This document shows, piece after piece, positions 33,589-42,218 of a stretch of DNA of 48,708 nucleotides. The notes beneath the pieces were generated by a model, which saw only the letters and a program-made list of their open reading frames with translations, ran no database searches and was not told where the DNA came from. Both the position numbers and the translations under genes were made by a program. The stretch is from NCBI GenBank assembly GCA_013373125.1, contig JABXIK010000059.1:1-48708 (forward strand). Reading direction: 5' to 3'. How positions within the stretch are numbered: position 1 is the first letter of the stretch; every line of letters begins with the position of its first letter. This DNA is from Gammaproteobacteria bacterium (GTDB lineage Bacteria > Pseudomonadota > Gammaproteobacteria > Pseudomonadales > Oceanobacteraceae).

Positions 33589-34140
33589 ATGAAATTGCTG
33601 CGCCTATTGGCCCCCATTGGATTATTGATGAGCTCTGCGGTTTACGCTGGTGGTACTTTGGATTTGAGCATCAATGATAATACGGCTGCTTTAGAGTATG
33701 ACGCTACGCGCATGGGCAGTCCTATGCATATTTCTGCTGGTTACCTTCATCACGAGGAAGATGGTGATTTGCTGTCTTTTGGATTAAATGCCGTCGATGT
33801 GCGCAGTCAGCAAAGTCCATTGCGCATTGGTGTGGGTGGTAAAGTGTACGGGTATTTCACCGACACTAACGACAGTGGTGCCCTAGCCATTGGTGGTTTT
33901 GCCCGCTATATGCCGAACGAATTAAATGGCCTTGGTTTTGGTGGTCATGCGTATTACTCACCAAGCGTTTTGTCCTTCTCGACAACTGAGAACATGGTAG
34001 ATGTGGGCTTACGCATTGAATACATGCTGATCCCAACGGCTATGGTTTATCTTGGCTATCGTTTTGTTGAAGCTAACGATGAAGAAGGGGATGTGGAGAT
34101 TGTAAACGCGGGTCACTTCGGTTTGCGTATCAACTTCTAA
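33589..34140 (+). CDS. YfaZ-family outer-membrane protein
   Basis: 183 residues with signal peptide MKLLRLLAPIGLLMSSAVYA. The mature part is a run of amphipathic beta strands (MHISAGYLHHEEDGDLLSFGL, RIGVGGKVYGYFTDTNDSGAL) ending in aromatic LRINF, as in small outer-membrane barrels; the YfaZ family fits by length and pattern. Function unknown. AAAGGTG precedes the ATG. It is translationally coupled (TAATG) to the DUF6586-like gene. Confidence 0.8.
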   Translation: MKLLRLLAPIGLLMSSAVYAGGTLDLSINDNTAALEYDATRMGSPMHISAGYLHHEEDGDLLSFGLNAVDVRSQQSPLRIGVGGKVYGYFTDTNDSGALAIGGFARYMPNELNGLGFGGHAYYSPSVLSFSTTENMVDVGLRIEYMLIPTAMVYLGYRFVEANDEEGDVEIVNAGHFGLRINF

Positions 34141-34586
34141 TGAGTGCTGTTAGTCGTACAAATCAGGTGGTCTTTTTTGCGAGAAATTGCATTAAGCAAG
34201 CAGAAGAGGCCCAGCATCAAGAAAAGCGCCAGCTAGAAGAAGCGGCGCTTTCACACCTTTATAGTGCTATACATTCATTTGCCAATGAGCTTGTAAGCCA
34301 ATATCGATTAGAACCTTTCCAATCTTTGAATGAGCTTTTCAACCGTCAAAATTTACCGGCAGAGCTGTATGAGCTGAGCCTCTTGGCAAAGGAGTCGAGC
34401 GGTTGGTTGGGGGCCTTGTTACGTCAACACCAAAGAATGTTGCTAACTGGCTTAGATGAAGGTGTGGTTATGTCTTTGCAACAATTAATTACAACTCAAT
34501 CTGACTATGTGGACTTGTTACGTAACTGGTTGATTGAATTGGAAAAAACCGTACAACGCATGCGTTTGCACTACCAAGAAAACTAA
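34140..34586 (+). CDS. DUF6586-like hypothetical protein
   Basis: A 148-residue helical soluble protein (RTNQVVFFARNCIKQAEEAQ, then a heptad-like stretch). It occupies the place near lexA where Pseudomonas has a DUF6586-family gene (PA3009, recalled); the family call is by position and general look. The start overlaps the upstream stop. Function unknown. Confidence 0.65.
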   Translation: MSAVSRTNQVVFFARNCIKQAEEAQHQEKRQLEEAALSHLYSAIHSFANELVSQYRLEPFQSLNELFNRQNLPAELYELSLLAKESSGWLGALLRQHQRMLLTGLDEGVVMSLQQLITTQSDYVDLLRNWLIELEKTVQRMRLHYQEN

Positions 34587-34674
34587 ATGCCGCTTTTTTA
34601 GGCATTTCCGTGCCTCATTGGCGATGATATACTCGCGCCCCTTTGTATCGTGTCACCAAATTTCGAGAGTTTTT

Positions 34675-34923
34675 ATGGCCGCTGTATTTGAAATTGTAGA
34701 ACTATCTGATGGCGATATTGCGTTAAAACGCAGTGACGGTGAAGGGGAACCTTTAGTGCGAATCACCTTTTCTGGTGATGCCAAAGACAGTTTTCCAATG
34801 GAGCATATCGAAATTGCTAAGGCCATGATTGAAGCCGGTGTGCGTAAAGTGGGTGAATTAAGTGGTGTACATGTGGAAGACACATCCGCCATTGCGGATT
34901 TGGAAGAGCGCATCATTCACTAA
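34675..34923 (+). CDS. small conserved hypothetical protein
   Basis: 82 residues (MAAVFEIVELSDGDIALKRSD...), soluble, no signal. It looks like a conserved gammaproteobacterial protein with a short beta sheet (VFEIVELSDGDIALKR, EPLVRITFSG) and a C-terminal helix. ATG 34675 is chosen behind GAGAG; the frame is open to 34534 but overlaps the previous gene without support. It converges on lexA across a shared terminator. Confidence 0.75.
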   Translation: MAAVFEIVELSDGDIALKRSDGEGEPLVRITFSGDAKDSFPMEHIEIAKAMIEAGVRKVGELSGVHVEDTSAIADLEERIIH

Positions 34924-34940
34924 GCCTGATGCATCCATGA

Positions 34941-34981
34941 ACCCATAAAAAAACGCTGCCTTGCAGCGTTTTTTTATGGGT
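34941..34981. terminator. bidirectional terminator between the 34675 gene and lexA
   Basis: A 19-bp perfect stem (34941-34959/34963-34981) with CTT loop. The GC part AACGCTGC/GCAGCGTT is flanked by A7 and T7. Confidence 0.95.
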
Positions 34982-34996
34982 GTTGGTTTATTAGAT

Positions 34997-35599
34997 TTAA
35001 TGTATATGTTGGCGAATGATGCCGACATATAAGCCTTCGATCTCTAACGTATCATGTTGAAGGTCCACTACGATTGGTTCGTAATCTTGGTTTTCTGGAA
35101 GCAGTTTGACAATATGCTTGTCCTGTTGAAAACGCTTAACGGTTACATCATCGCCAACACGAGCAACCACGATTTGGCCATTTCTAGCTTGGTTGGTTTT
35201 ATGTACGGCGATTAAGTCCCCATCTAAGATGCCTACTTCCTTCATACTGTCCCCATGGACCTCTAGCAAAAAGTCAGCACCAGGTTTAAAGAATTCTCTT
35301 GGTAGCTCCACATAGCGCTCCACATGCTCTTGCGCCAAGATAGGCTCGCCGGCGGCTACACGGCCAATTAATGGCAATCCACTTTGATTGTCCGCTAAAC
35401 GAATACCACGGCTGGCACCTGGAGTCATTTCGATAGCACCTTTTCGAGCCAGTGCTTTTAAATGCTCTTCTGCGGCATTAGGGCTCTTGAAGCCGAGTTC
35501 TTGTGCTATTTCAGCACGGGTAGGAGGGAATCCGGTGGAGTCGATGGATTGTTTGATCAGGTCGAGCACTTGTTGTTGACGAGCAGTCAATTTAATCAT
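34997..35599 (-). CDS. lexA: SOS repressor LexA
   Basis: 200 residues with an N-terminal winged helix ([20 protein letters not shown], 21-40) and a C-terminal self-cleaving S24 peptidase domain: cleavage bond Ala83-Gly84 in RVAAGEP, catalytic Ser118 (HGDSMKE) and Lys155 (VTVKRF), matching the E. coli positions offset by one. Two SOS boxes upstream give autoregulation. No sulA homologue is next to it, unlike in Pseudomonas; a TetR operon is divergent instead. Confidence 0.97.
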   Translation of the reverse strand: MIKLTARQQQVLDLIKQSIDSTGFPPTRAEIAQELGFKSPNAAEEHLKALARKGAIEMTPGASRGIRLADNQSGLPLIGRVAAGEPILAQEHVERYVELPREFFKPGADFLLEVHGDSMKEVGILDGDLIAVHKTNQARNGQIVVARVGDDVTVKRFQQDKHIVKLLPENQDYEPIVVDLQHDTLEIEGLYVGIIRQHIH

Positions 35600-35612
35600 G
35601 GTGTCTACTTAT

Positions 35613-35645
35613 CTGTTTTTTTATACATGTTGTGATTATATACAG
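35613..35645 (-). promoter_or_regulatory. two tandem SOS boxes upstream of lexA
   Basis: CTGT-N8-ACAT (35613-35628) and TTGT-N8-ACAG (35630-35645), each one base off the CTGT-N8-ACAG consensus and one base apart. They lie 14-46 bp upstream of the lexA start, as in E. coli lexA. Confidence 0.75.
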
Positions 35646-35705
35646 TATCTTGTGTGTGTAAAGTTTTCCAATAATGGGTTGACCGTGTCGGACAATTTAT
35701 TTAAA

Positions 35706-35740
35706 TTTGACGCAGCGTCAAAAAATGACGCTGCGTCAAA
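35706..35740 (+). promoter_or_regulatory. tandem palindromic operators of the TetR operon
   Basis: Two 13-bp palindromes, TGACGCAGCGTCA (35708-35720) and TGACGCTGCGTCA (35726-35738), with centres 18 bp apart. They are also exact reverse complements, giving a 15-bp inverted repeat around AAAAA. They end 20 bp before the tetR start. Binding by the adjacent TetR protein is inferred. Confidence 0.75.
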
Positions 35741-35759
35741 AAATAATAAAAAGTGACAC

Positions 35760-36488
35760 ATGCATAAAATTTCACAGACCCAAGTGGTCTCTCGTAAAGA
35801 TCAAGTTCGTCAAGAACGGGAAGAATTAATTCTTTCTGCTGCTTTGTCATTGCTGCAAGAAAAAGGCTTGCAGGGCTTAACCATGCAAGCCATTGCAAAT
35901 AAAACCGATTACTCCAAAGGCACCATTTATCAGCATTTCGGTTGCAAAGAGGACGTGCTGACTAAATTGATCACCCGTTGCGGACAACGCTTGGTGTCGC
36001 TGATTGATATTGCGTTAGCAAATGGTGTTGGTTTAAGGCACAAGGTCGTACTCGTGAGCTGGGCTTTTTTCATTAATGCCGAATTAGAACCTGAAACCGC
36101 GGGTTTGGTATCTATGGTGAAATCTCCCGAATTTCAAAACAAGGTGGCGGCTGAATTTCAGCAAGGCATTGCCGAAATTGATCAAAGTATTTTATCGCGT
36201 GTCATAGGGCTGTTTACTCAGCAAAATGATATTCCTGCAGAGAAAATAAAAGTAGGTGCCTTTGGCTGGTGGGCCATGAAGTGGGGTGTACAGGATGTAC
36301 TAGCAAACGATTGGGAGATGACCAAACTAGGGTTTGAAGATCCCAAGCAATATTTTTTCGAATCGCTACATGTTTTCTTAGACGGCTTAGGCGTATCTAC
36401 CGATGACGTTAGTCATGATTTTGCAACGGTAGGTCGTCAAGCTAAGACCATTTTTCAATTACACAATAACAATAAGGAAATCACATGA
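35760..36488 (+). CDS. TetR family transcriptional regulator
   Basis: 242 residues. The N-terminal TetR HTH covers about 19-65 (EELILSAALSLLQEKGLQGLT, then MQAIANKTDYSKGTIYQHFGCKEDVL), preceded by a 15-residue basic extension. The C-terminal ligand domain is unassigned. The gene is first in an operon, overlaps the RND gene by 4 nt, and has two palindromes just upstream, so it most likely represses its own operon and is released by a hydrophobic ligand related to the pump's cargo. The ribosome binding site is poor. Confidence 0.88.
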   Translation: MHKISQTQVVSRKDQVRQEREELILSAALSLLQEKGLQGLTMQAIANKTDYSKGTIYQHFGCKEDVLTKLITRCGQRLVSLIDIALANGVGLRHKVVLVSWAFFINAELEPETAGLVSMVKSPEFQNKVAAEFQQGIAEIDQSILSRVIGLFTQQNDIPAEKIKVGAFGWWAMKWGVQDVLANDWEMTKLGFEDPKQYFFESLHVFLDGLGVSTDDVSHDFATVGRQAKTIFQLHNNNKEIT

Positions 36489-38842
36489 TTGAAAGACTCA
36501 CCTGGTGGCTCGTGCGCCATCCCTGGACAGTGGTGTGTTTAACACTGCTTATCGTTGTGGCCAGTGGTTTTGGCGCCAAAAACATTAAATTGAATGCGGA
36601 TTATCGCGCGTTTTTTAGTAGTGATAATCCTCATTTACAAGCGTTTGAAGATCTACAGGACCAGTACAATAAAGTCGATAATATTTTAATTGCTTTGGTT
36701 CCTGAGGATGGAGAAGTTTTTAATACGCGCATTTTGGATTTAGTCGAGAAAATGACTGAAGAATCATGGCAGGTGCCTTATAGCCGCCGTGTAGATTCGA
36801 TCTCTAATTTTCAGCACACCTATGCTGAAGAAGACGACATGATCGTTGAAAACTTATTTGAATACTCGACCGATTTAAGCGATGAAGAAATAGCGGACAA
36901 GCAAGCGGTTGCCCTAAAAGACCCTGTATTAGCTGGTAATTTAATTGCCTACGATGGCAAGGCTACAGGCATTAATATTACGATTAATCTTCCAGGAGTG
37001 AATCAAGCGGCGGAGGTGCCAGAGGCGGTAGGCTATGTTCGCGAAATGGTAGCCAAGTATCAAGCTGAATACCCTGATGTAGGCTTCTATTTAACGGGCG
37101 TTACCATGACAAACAACGCCTTCCCTGAAGCCAGTCAGCAAGATATGCAGCAGTTGTACCCAGTTATGATTTTGCTCATTCTAGTTTTGCTGTTTTTCTC
37201 CTTGAAAGGCATGTGGGGCACACTAGCAACTTTTAGTATTGTGGTTTTCTCCGGTGCTGTGGCGATGGGTTTATTTGGATGGCCTTCACCTGAAGTAACG
37301 CCAACTACGCTATCAGCACCTGTGATGATCATGACACTGGCGATTGCTGACTGTATTCATATTTTAATGAGTTATTACCATGGCATTGCAAAAGGTGAAT
37401 CCAAACAAGCAGCCATGGTGGAAAGTATTCGTATTAACTTTCAGCCTGTTTTACTTACCAGTGTCACCACTGCAATTGGTTTCTTGACCTTGAATTTTTC
37501 TGATGCGCCGCCGTTTCATGATTTAGGAAATATTGTGTGCATCGGTGTGTTAGCGGCGTTTGTTTTGGCTATTTTGTATCTACCAGCACTCATGATGCTT
37601 TTACCATCGAAGAAAGTTTCTCAATCATTTGGTGAGAACTCTAAAATGCAGAAGCTGTCTGATTTTGTGGTTAAGAACAGTCGCGCATTGTTAATGAGCC
37701 TTTCTGTGGTCATCGTATCTTTAATCGCTCTGATCCCGTTGAATGAGCTTGATGACAACACCATTGAATATTTTGACTGGAGCATTAAATTCCGTAGTGA
37801 CTCTGAAACCATAGCCGATACGCTAACCGGCGTACAAAGCATGAACTACTCACTAAAAGCGGATGGTGAGATGGGGGTGGTCGATCCTGATTACCTAAAC
37901 ACCATTGATCAATTTGCGGAATTTTTACGCTCACAACCCGAAGTTCGTCACGTGGGTAGTTTTAGTGACGTAATGAAACGCCTGAATAAAAATATGAATG
38001 GCGATGATGAAGCGTTTTATCGTATTCCAGATGATCGTCAATTGGCCGCACAATATATGTTGTTGTATGAATTGTCTTTACCTTATGGCTTGGATTTAAC
38101 GAATCAAGTAAATGGTAATAAGTCTGCGACACGTATGACGGTACAGATTGATAAAGTAACTGCCCAAGAAATCATTTCACTTGATCATCGTGCAGTGGCC
38201 TGGTTAGAAGAAAATGCACCACAATACATGGTAACCGAAGGGGCCAGTACTGCGGTCATGTTTGCGCATATAACTGAGCGAAACATTAAGAGCATGATTG
38301 GCGGTGTGGTTGGCGCCTTGTTCTTAATTTCCTTCATTATCATGTTGTCCATTAAATCTGTGAAATTAGGTTTCATTAGCTTGATTCCAAACTTAGTGCC
38401 GGCAGGAATGGGTTTTGGTATTTGGGCGGTATTTGATGGCCAAGTGGGTTTAGGTTTGTCGGTAGTGATGGGCGTGACCCTAGGTATCGTGGTGGATGAT
38501 ACGGTTCACTTTATGACCAAGTATGTGCGCGCTAAGCGTGAATTAAATCTTAATACAGAGCGAGCTATCGAATATGCGTTTCATACAGTGGGTGTAGCGT
38601 TAAGTGCTACAACGGTTGTGTTGTGCGCAGGTTTTATGGTGTTAATGCTGTCACCGTTTGCGATTAATGCGCAAATGGGTTTGATGAGTGCATTGACCAT
38701 TGCTCTTGCCTTGTTGGTGGACTTTTTCTTCCTACCTCCGTTGTTATTGTGGTTGGATAAAAGCCGTAATGAAAGTCGTCACCAAAATTCAGATGACCAC
38801 TCTCAGGGTGAGTCAGATAAACCATTAGAAGCTCAAGCCTAA
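36485..38842 (+). CDS. MMPL/RND family transporter of the TetR operon
   Basis: A 785-residue inner-membrane RND protein: N-terminal helix (about 13-30), periplasmic loop 1, helix block (about 225-380), helix at about 400, periplasmic loop 2 and a C-terminal helix block (about 610-765), then a Ser/His/Asp-rich tail. The second half has GIVVDDTVHFMTKY; the first half has LAIADCIHILMSYY with one Asp. It belongs to the lipid/hydrophobic exporter class, not the drug-efflux AcrB class. Next come a LolA-like carrier and an outer-membrane barrel, which suggests cargo is passed across the whole envelope. Confidence 0.88.
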   Translation: MIERLTWWLVRHPWTVVCLTLLIVVASGFGAKNIKLNADYRAFFSSDNPHLQAFEDLQDQYNKVDNILIALVPEDGEVFNTRILDLVEKMTEESWQVPYSRRVDSISNFQHTYAEEDDMIVENLFEYSTDLSDEEIADKQAVALKDPVLAGNLIAYDGKATGINITINLPGVNQAAEVPEAVGYVREMVAKYQAEYPDVGFYLTGVTMTNNAFPEASQQDMQQLYPVMILLILVLLFFSLKGMWGTLATFSIVVFSGAVAMGLFGWPSPEVTPTTLSAPVMIMTLAIADCIHILMSYYHGIAKGESKQAAMVESIRINFQPVLLTSVTTAIGFLTLNFSDAPPFHDLGNIVCIGVLAAFVLAILYLPALMMLLPSKKVSQSFGENSKMQKLSDFVVKNSRALLMSLSVVIVSLIALIPLNELDDNTIEYFDWSIKFRSDSETIADTLTGVQSMNYSLKADGEMGVVDPDYLNTIDQFAEFLRSQPEVRHVGSFSDVMKRLNKNMNGDDEAFYRIPDDRQLAAQYMLLYELSLPYGLDLTNQVNGNKSATRMTVQIDKVTAQEIISLDHRAVAWLEENAPQYMVTEGASTAVMFAHITERNIKSMIGGVVGALFLISFIIMLSIKSVKLGFISLIPNLVPAGMGFGIWAVFDGQVGLGLSVVMGVTLGIVVDDTVHFMTKYVRAKRELNLNTERAIEYAFHTVGVALSATTVVLCAGFMVLMLSPFAINAQMGLMSALTIALALLVDFFFLPPLLLWLDKSRNESRHQNSDDHSQGESDKPLEAQA

Positions 38843-38856
38843 TAAGGAGTATGAGG

Positions 38857-39642
38857 ATGAAAAAAGTTATTGGTATTGCATTAGTTGCATTGTTAAGCAG
38901 TGTTTCTGCTTGGTCTGAAACCCCAGAAGAAAAAGGTCTGGCGATTGCGGTTGAAGCTGATAAACGCGGTGAAGGCTTTGGCGATTCACAAGTTGAATTA
39001 AAAATGGTGCTAATTGACAGTAAAGGTACCGAAGCGCCACGTGATATGCGTGTGAAAACGTTGGAAGGCTTGGGTGAAGATGGTGATAAATCTTTGATGA
39101 TTTTTGATACGCCAATCGACCAAAAAGGCGTAGCCATGTTGACCTATACCCATAAAGAGAAGTCTGATGATCAGTGGTTGTACCTGCCTGCATTAAAGCG
39201 TGTGAAAAAAATCTCAAGCAAAAATAAATCCGGCCCATTTGTGGGCAGTGAATTTGCGTTTGAGGATATTAGTTCTCAAGAAGTAGAGAAATACACATAC
39301 AAATATCTGCGTGATGAAACGTACGATGGCAAAGATTGTTATGTCGTTGAACGTTACCCAACGGATAAATATTCTGGTTATACCAAGCAGGTGGCTTGGA
39401 TTGATAAAGCGGAATATCGCGCACTGAAAATCGAGTTCTACGATCGTAAAAAAGCACTATTAAAAACCCTTGAGAACAAAAATTACACCTTGTATTTAGA
39501 TAAATTCTGGCGTCCAGGTCTGAGTGAAATGAAAAATCACCAAACTGATAAGGCCACGCGTTTAGAATATAAAGGTTATGAATTCAAAGTGGGTTTAAAC
39601 GACAAAGAATTCACTAAGAACTCCTTGAAGCGAGCGAAGTAA
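38857..39642 (+). CDS. LolA-like outer membrane lipoprotein-sorting family protein
   Basis: 261 residues with signal peptide MKKVIGIALVALLSSVSAWS. The mature part fits the LolA-like family (PF17131 type): VKTLEGLGEDGDKSLMIFDTP, DDQWLYLPALKRVKKISSKNK, GSEFAFEDI and WIDKAEYRALKIEFYDRKK. The half-barrel fold binds lipid or acyl groups in the periplasm. ATG 38857 is chosen because AAGGAG is 7 nt upstream; ATG 38851 would touch it. Between the RND pump and the barrel it would be the soluble carrier. Confidence 0.88.
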   Translation: MKKVIGIALVALLSSVSAWSETPEEKGLAIAVEADKRGEGFGDSQVELKMVLIDSKGTEAPRDMRVKTLEGLGEDGDKSLMIFDTPIDQKGVAMLTYTHKEKSDDQWLYLPALKRVKKISSKNKSGPFVGSEFAFEDISSQEVEKYTYKYLRDETYDGKDCYVVERYPTDKYSGYTKQVAWIDKAEYRALKIEFYDRKKALLKTLENKNYTLYLDKFWRPGLSEMKNHQTDKATRLEYKGYEFKVGLNDKEFTKNSLKRAK

Positions 39643-39643
39643 C

Positions 39644-40906
39644 ATGAAAGCACCAATAGCAATCAGTGTGTTTCTTTCTGCTATTACCTTGAGTGCTGCG
39701 AGCATGGCCGAGCTGAGTATGACAACTCAGCTTGATTACGAGTCCACGTTTTTTGGTGCGGATAGTCAAATTGGTGAGAACGAGGATCGTTGGAATCAAT
39801 CCATTGCGTTACGCACGGAGCTATACAAAGAATTAGAAGGTGATCAGTCCATTACGTTTAAGCCATTTTATCGTTTCGATGAACACGATGAAGAGCGCAC
39901 TCATGGTGATATTCGCGAGTTAATCTGGCACAAAGTGGCGGATAACTTTGAACTAAAGGCGGGTATCGGCAAAGTATTTTGGGGTGTGACGGAATCCTCT
40001 CATTTGGTGGATATCATCAACCAAACCGATGCGGTTGAAAGTTTAGATGGCGAGCAGAAATTAGGTCAACCCATGGTTCAGCTTATGTTGGAGCGAGATT
40101 GGGGGAATTTAGACCTATTTGTTTTGCCGTATCACCGCGAGCGTACCTTTAGGGGTAAGGATGGGCGCTTGGGTTTGGGGCGGGATTTTGCTGATGCCGT
40201 TTATGAAAGCAGTGACGAAGAAAACCATGTGGATGTAGCCGCGCGTTTTTATACTTACATTGATGAGTTTGAATATGCAGTATCGGTATTTCATGGCACG
40301 AGTCGCGAGCCTGCGCTCGGGTTTGATCAAACACAAGGTAATGTGTTGCCTTATTACCCACAAATCACTCAGTTGGGTTTGGAAATGCAGTACCTCAATG
40401 AAGGCTGGGCTTGGAAGTTTGAAGGCATAGTACGAGATGGCATGCTACAGAATAATCAGTCTACATTACTTGGCGATATTTCGTTTCCAGTGTTCAACAC
40501 GGCGGGCGGGTTGTTAGTGGCAGAAGATGAGCAATATTTTGCAACCACAGCTGGTTTTGAGTACACCCAAGTGGGAATTTGGGATACACGAATCGATCTG
40601 GGTTGGGTTGTGGAGCATTTGTATGACTCGCGTCAAGAAGAGGCTTCTGCTACTGCTTTTGAGCACGATGTGTTGTTGGCCACTCGTTGGGCTGCCAATG
40701 ATGCGGCTTCATCAACATTGCTGGCTGGGGTGTTGTTTGATTACGAGCACCAGGATTACAGCTTAAGTGTAGAAGGGGAGACCCGTATTTTGAATAACCT
40801 TATGTTATCCGTAGAGGCACGTGTGTTTGCACCTGACGAAGAAAATCCGCAATGGGATTTTCGTGATGAGGACTTTGTTCGCTTAACCTTGTCATATTAC
40901 CTATAG
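39644..40906 (+). CDS. putative outer-membrane beta-barrel of the RND operon
   Basis: 420 residues with signal peptide MKAPIAISVFLSAITLSAASMA. It is rich in alternating beta strands with aromatic girdles (TFKPFYRFDEHDEERTHGDIR, FEYAVSVFHGTSREPALGF, WAWKFEGIVRDGML) and ends in LTLSYYL, a C-terminal aromatic/hydrophobic strand typical of barrels. It resembles the DUF1302-like porins found beside MMPL and LolA-like genes; the exact family is uncertain. It starts 1 nt after the LolA-like stop and closes the operon at a strong terminator. Confidence 0.78.
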   Translation: MKAPIAISVFLSAITLSAASMAELSMTTQLDYESTFFGADSQIGENEDRWNQSIALRTELYKELEGDQSITFKPFYRFDEHDEERTHGDIRELIWHKVADNFELKAGIGKVFWGVTESSHLVDIINQTDAVESLDGEQKLGQPMVQLMLERDWGNLDLFVLPYHRERTFRGKDGRLGLGRDFADAVYESSDEENHVDVAARFYTYIDEFEYAVSVFHGTSREPALGFDQTQGNVLPYYPQITQLGLEMQYLNEGWAWKFEGIVRDGMLQNNQSTLLGDISFPVFNTAGGLLVAEDEQYFATTAGFEYTQVGIWDTRIDLGWVVEHLYDSRQEEASATAFEHDVLLATRWAANDAASSTLLAGVLFDYEHQDYSLSVEGETRILNNLMLSVEARVFAPDEENPQWDFRDEDFVRLTLSYYL

Positions 40907-40937
40907 GTAATAAGTGGTATTGAATTGTTGTCTGTTT

Positions 40938-40959
40938 CGGGCCTTAGGGCCCGTTTTTT
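40938..40959 (+). terminator. intrinsic terminator of the TetR-RND operon
   Basis: Stem CGGGCC/GGCCCG (40938-40943/40948-40953) with TTAG loop and six Ts. Confidence 0.9.
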
Positions 40960-41050
40960 ATTGGCTTTGTTATAAAGTGTGAATTCCTGTCTGAAAAACG
41001 TAGAAGGCAGGCCACATTGCTTGACATGATTTTGAGTTAAACGTATGTTT

Positions 41051-41064
41051 CAAACAGTTGTTTG
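41051..41064 (+). promoter_or_regulatory. PsrA-type operator upstream of psrA
   Basis: CAAACAGTTGTTTG matches the PsrA consensus (G/C)AAAC-N4-GTTT(G/C) exactly and lies 15 bp before the start, so autorepression is likely. Confidence 0.75.
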
Positions 41065-41078
41065 TTTGGGTTTGGCAC

Positions 41079-41711
41079 ATGGCACAAGTTGATACAGTTA
41101 CACGGATTTTAGACGCTGCAGAGGAATTGTTTGCAGAGCATGGTTTTGCCGAAACGTCGCTACGTACTATCACTGCCCGTGCGGATGTGAATCTTGCTGC
41201 GGTGAACTATCACTTTGGCTCGAAAAAAGCGCTTATTCAAGCTGTCTTCGCACGCTTTCTTACCCCGTTTTATAAAATGGTTGAAACCAGTTTAGACGTC
41301 CACGAAAAAAATCACCCAGACACCATCTTATCCATCGAAGATATCTTGCGATTTGTTGCTCGTGCTATGGCCAGTGTGACGGAAGGGGATCGCAGTCGTT
41401 TAGCGATTTTTATGCGCTTGTTAGGTCTTGCCTACAATCAAGGGCAAGGGCATTTACGTAAATACCTGCAAACTGAATATCGCAGTTTGTTTCGCCGTGT
41501 GATGGCCTTGATTGCCAAGGCCACACCGGATCTTCAGCCGGTTGAGCGTTTTTGGCGCTTTCACTTCATGTTGGGCTCAGCGGCCTTTACTTTATCGAGC
41601 ATGGAAAACTTACGTGCTATTGTTGAGCACGATTTTGATACCAAGTGCACAGAAGAAGAAGTAGTTGGCTATCTCTTGCCTTTCCTTGCGGCAGGTATTC
41701 GGGCAAAGTAA
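41079..41711 (+). CDS. psrA: TetR-family fatty-acid-responsive regulator PsrA
   Basis: 210 residues, close to Pseudomonas PsrA in remembered blocks: ILDAAEELFAEHGFAETSLR, NLAAVNYHFGSKKALIQAVFARFL, MRLLGLAYNQGQGHLRKYL and FWRFHFMLGSAAFTLS. In pseudomonads PsrA responds to long-chain fatty acids, represses beta-oxidation genes and activates rpoS. ATG 41079 is chosen; the open frame to 41058 covers the operator. Its place near lexA and nagZ fits the Pseudomonas order. Confidence 0.9.
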   Translation: MAQVDTVTRILDAAEELFAEHGFAETSLRTITARADVNLAAVNYHFGSKKALIQAVFARFLTPFYKMVETSLDVHEKNHPDTILSIEDILRFVARAMASVTEGDRSRLAIFMRLLGLAYNQGQGHLRKYLQTEYRSLFRRVMALIAKATPDLQPVERFWRFHFMLGSAAFTLSSMENLRAIVEHDFDTKCTEEEVVGYLLPFLAAGIRAK

Positions 41712-41738
41712 GCCTAAATACTGGTTGCGAGACATATC

Positions 41739-42218
41739 GTGCGACATTTGCACATTTCCATTCAAACTCAAACCTTGAGTGCTTTTGAAGATGATACCTT
41801 GGCTTTCCAATGCCAGGTGTCAACGGCATTAAATGGCCCAGGCTGTGAAGAAGGTTCTGGGAAGACCCCATTCGGTTCACATTACATTCGCGCAAAAATT
41901 GGTGCCAATGAGCCCATTAATTCTGTATTTGTGGGGCGCCGAGCCACAGGTGAGATTTACTCCTCAGTACTCTCAAAACAGTTTCCAAAACGGGATTGGA
42001 TTTTAACTCGTATTTTGTGGTTGTGTGGTAACGAGATTGGCGTGAATCGACTCGGTAATGTGGATTCCATGTCGCGGTACATTTATATTCATGGCACACC
42101 GGATACAGAGCCTATGGGGGTGCCTAAAAGCCATGGGTGTGTGCGTATGCGAAATAATGATGTGTTGCGTGTGTTTGATTGGGCGCCTTTAGGATGCCCT
42201 GTGATGATTGAGGTTTAA
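41739..42218 (+). CDS. L,D-transpeptidase (YkuD domain)
   Basis: 159 residues comprising one YkuD domain without a signal peptide or LysM. Catalytic motif: YIHGTPDTEPMGVPKSHGCV RMRN, with the HG pair, then SHGC carrying the nucleophile Cys. Such enzymes cross-link or edit peptidoglycan. Absence of an export signal is unusual, but short YkuD proteins next to nagZ are familiar. The start is GTG 41739, and nagZ begins right after the stop. Confidence 0.88.
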   Translation: MRHLHISIQTQTLSAFEDDTLAFQCQVSTALNGPGCEEGSGKTPFGSHYIRAKIGANEPINSVFVGRRATGEIYSSVLSKQFPKRDWILTRILWLCGNEIGVNRLGNVDSMSRYIYIHGTPDTEPMGVPKSHGCVRMRNNDVLRVFDWAPLGCPVMIEV

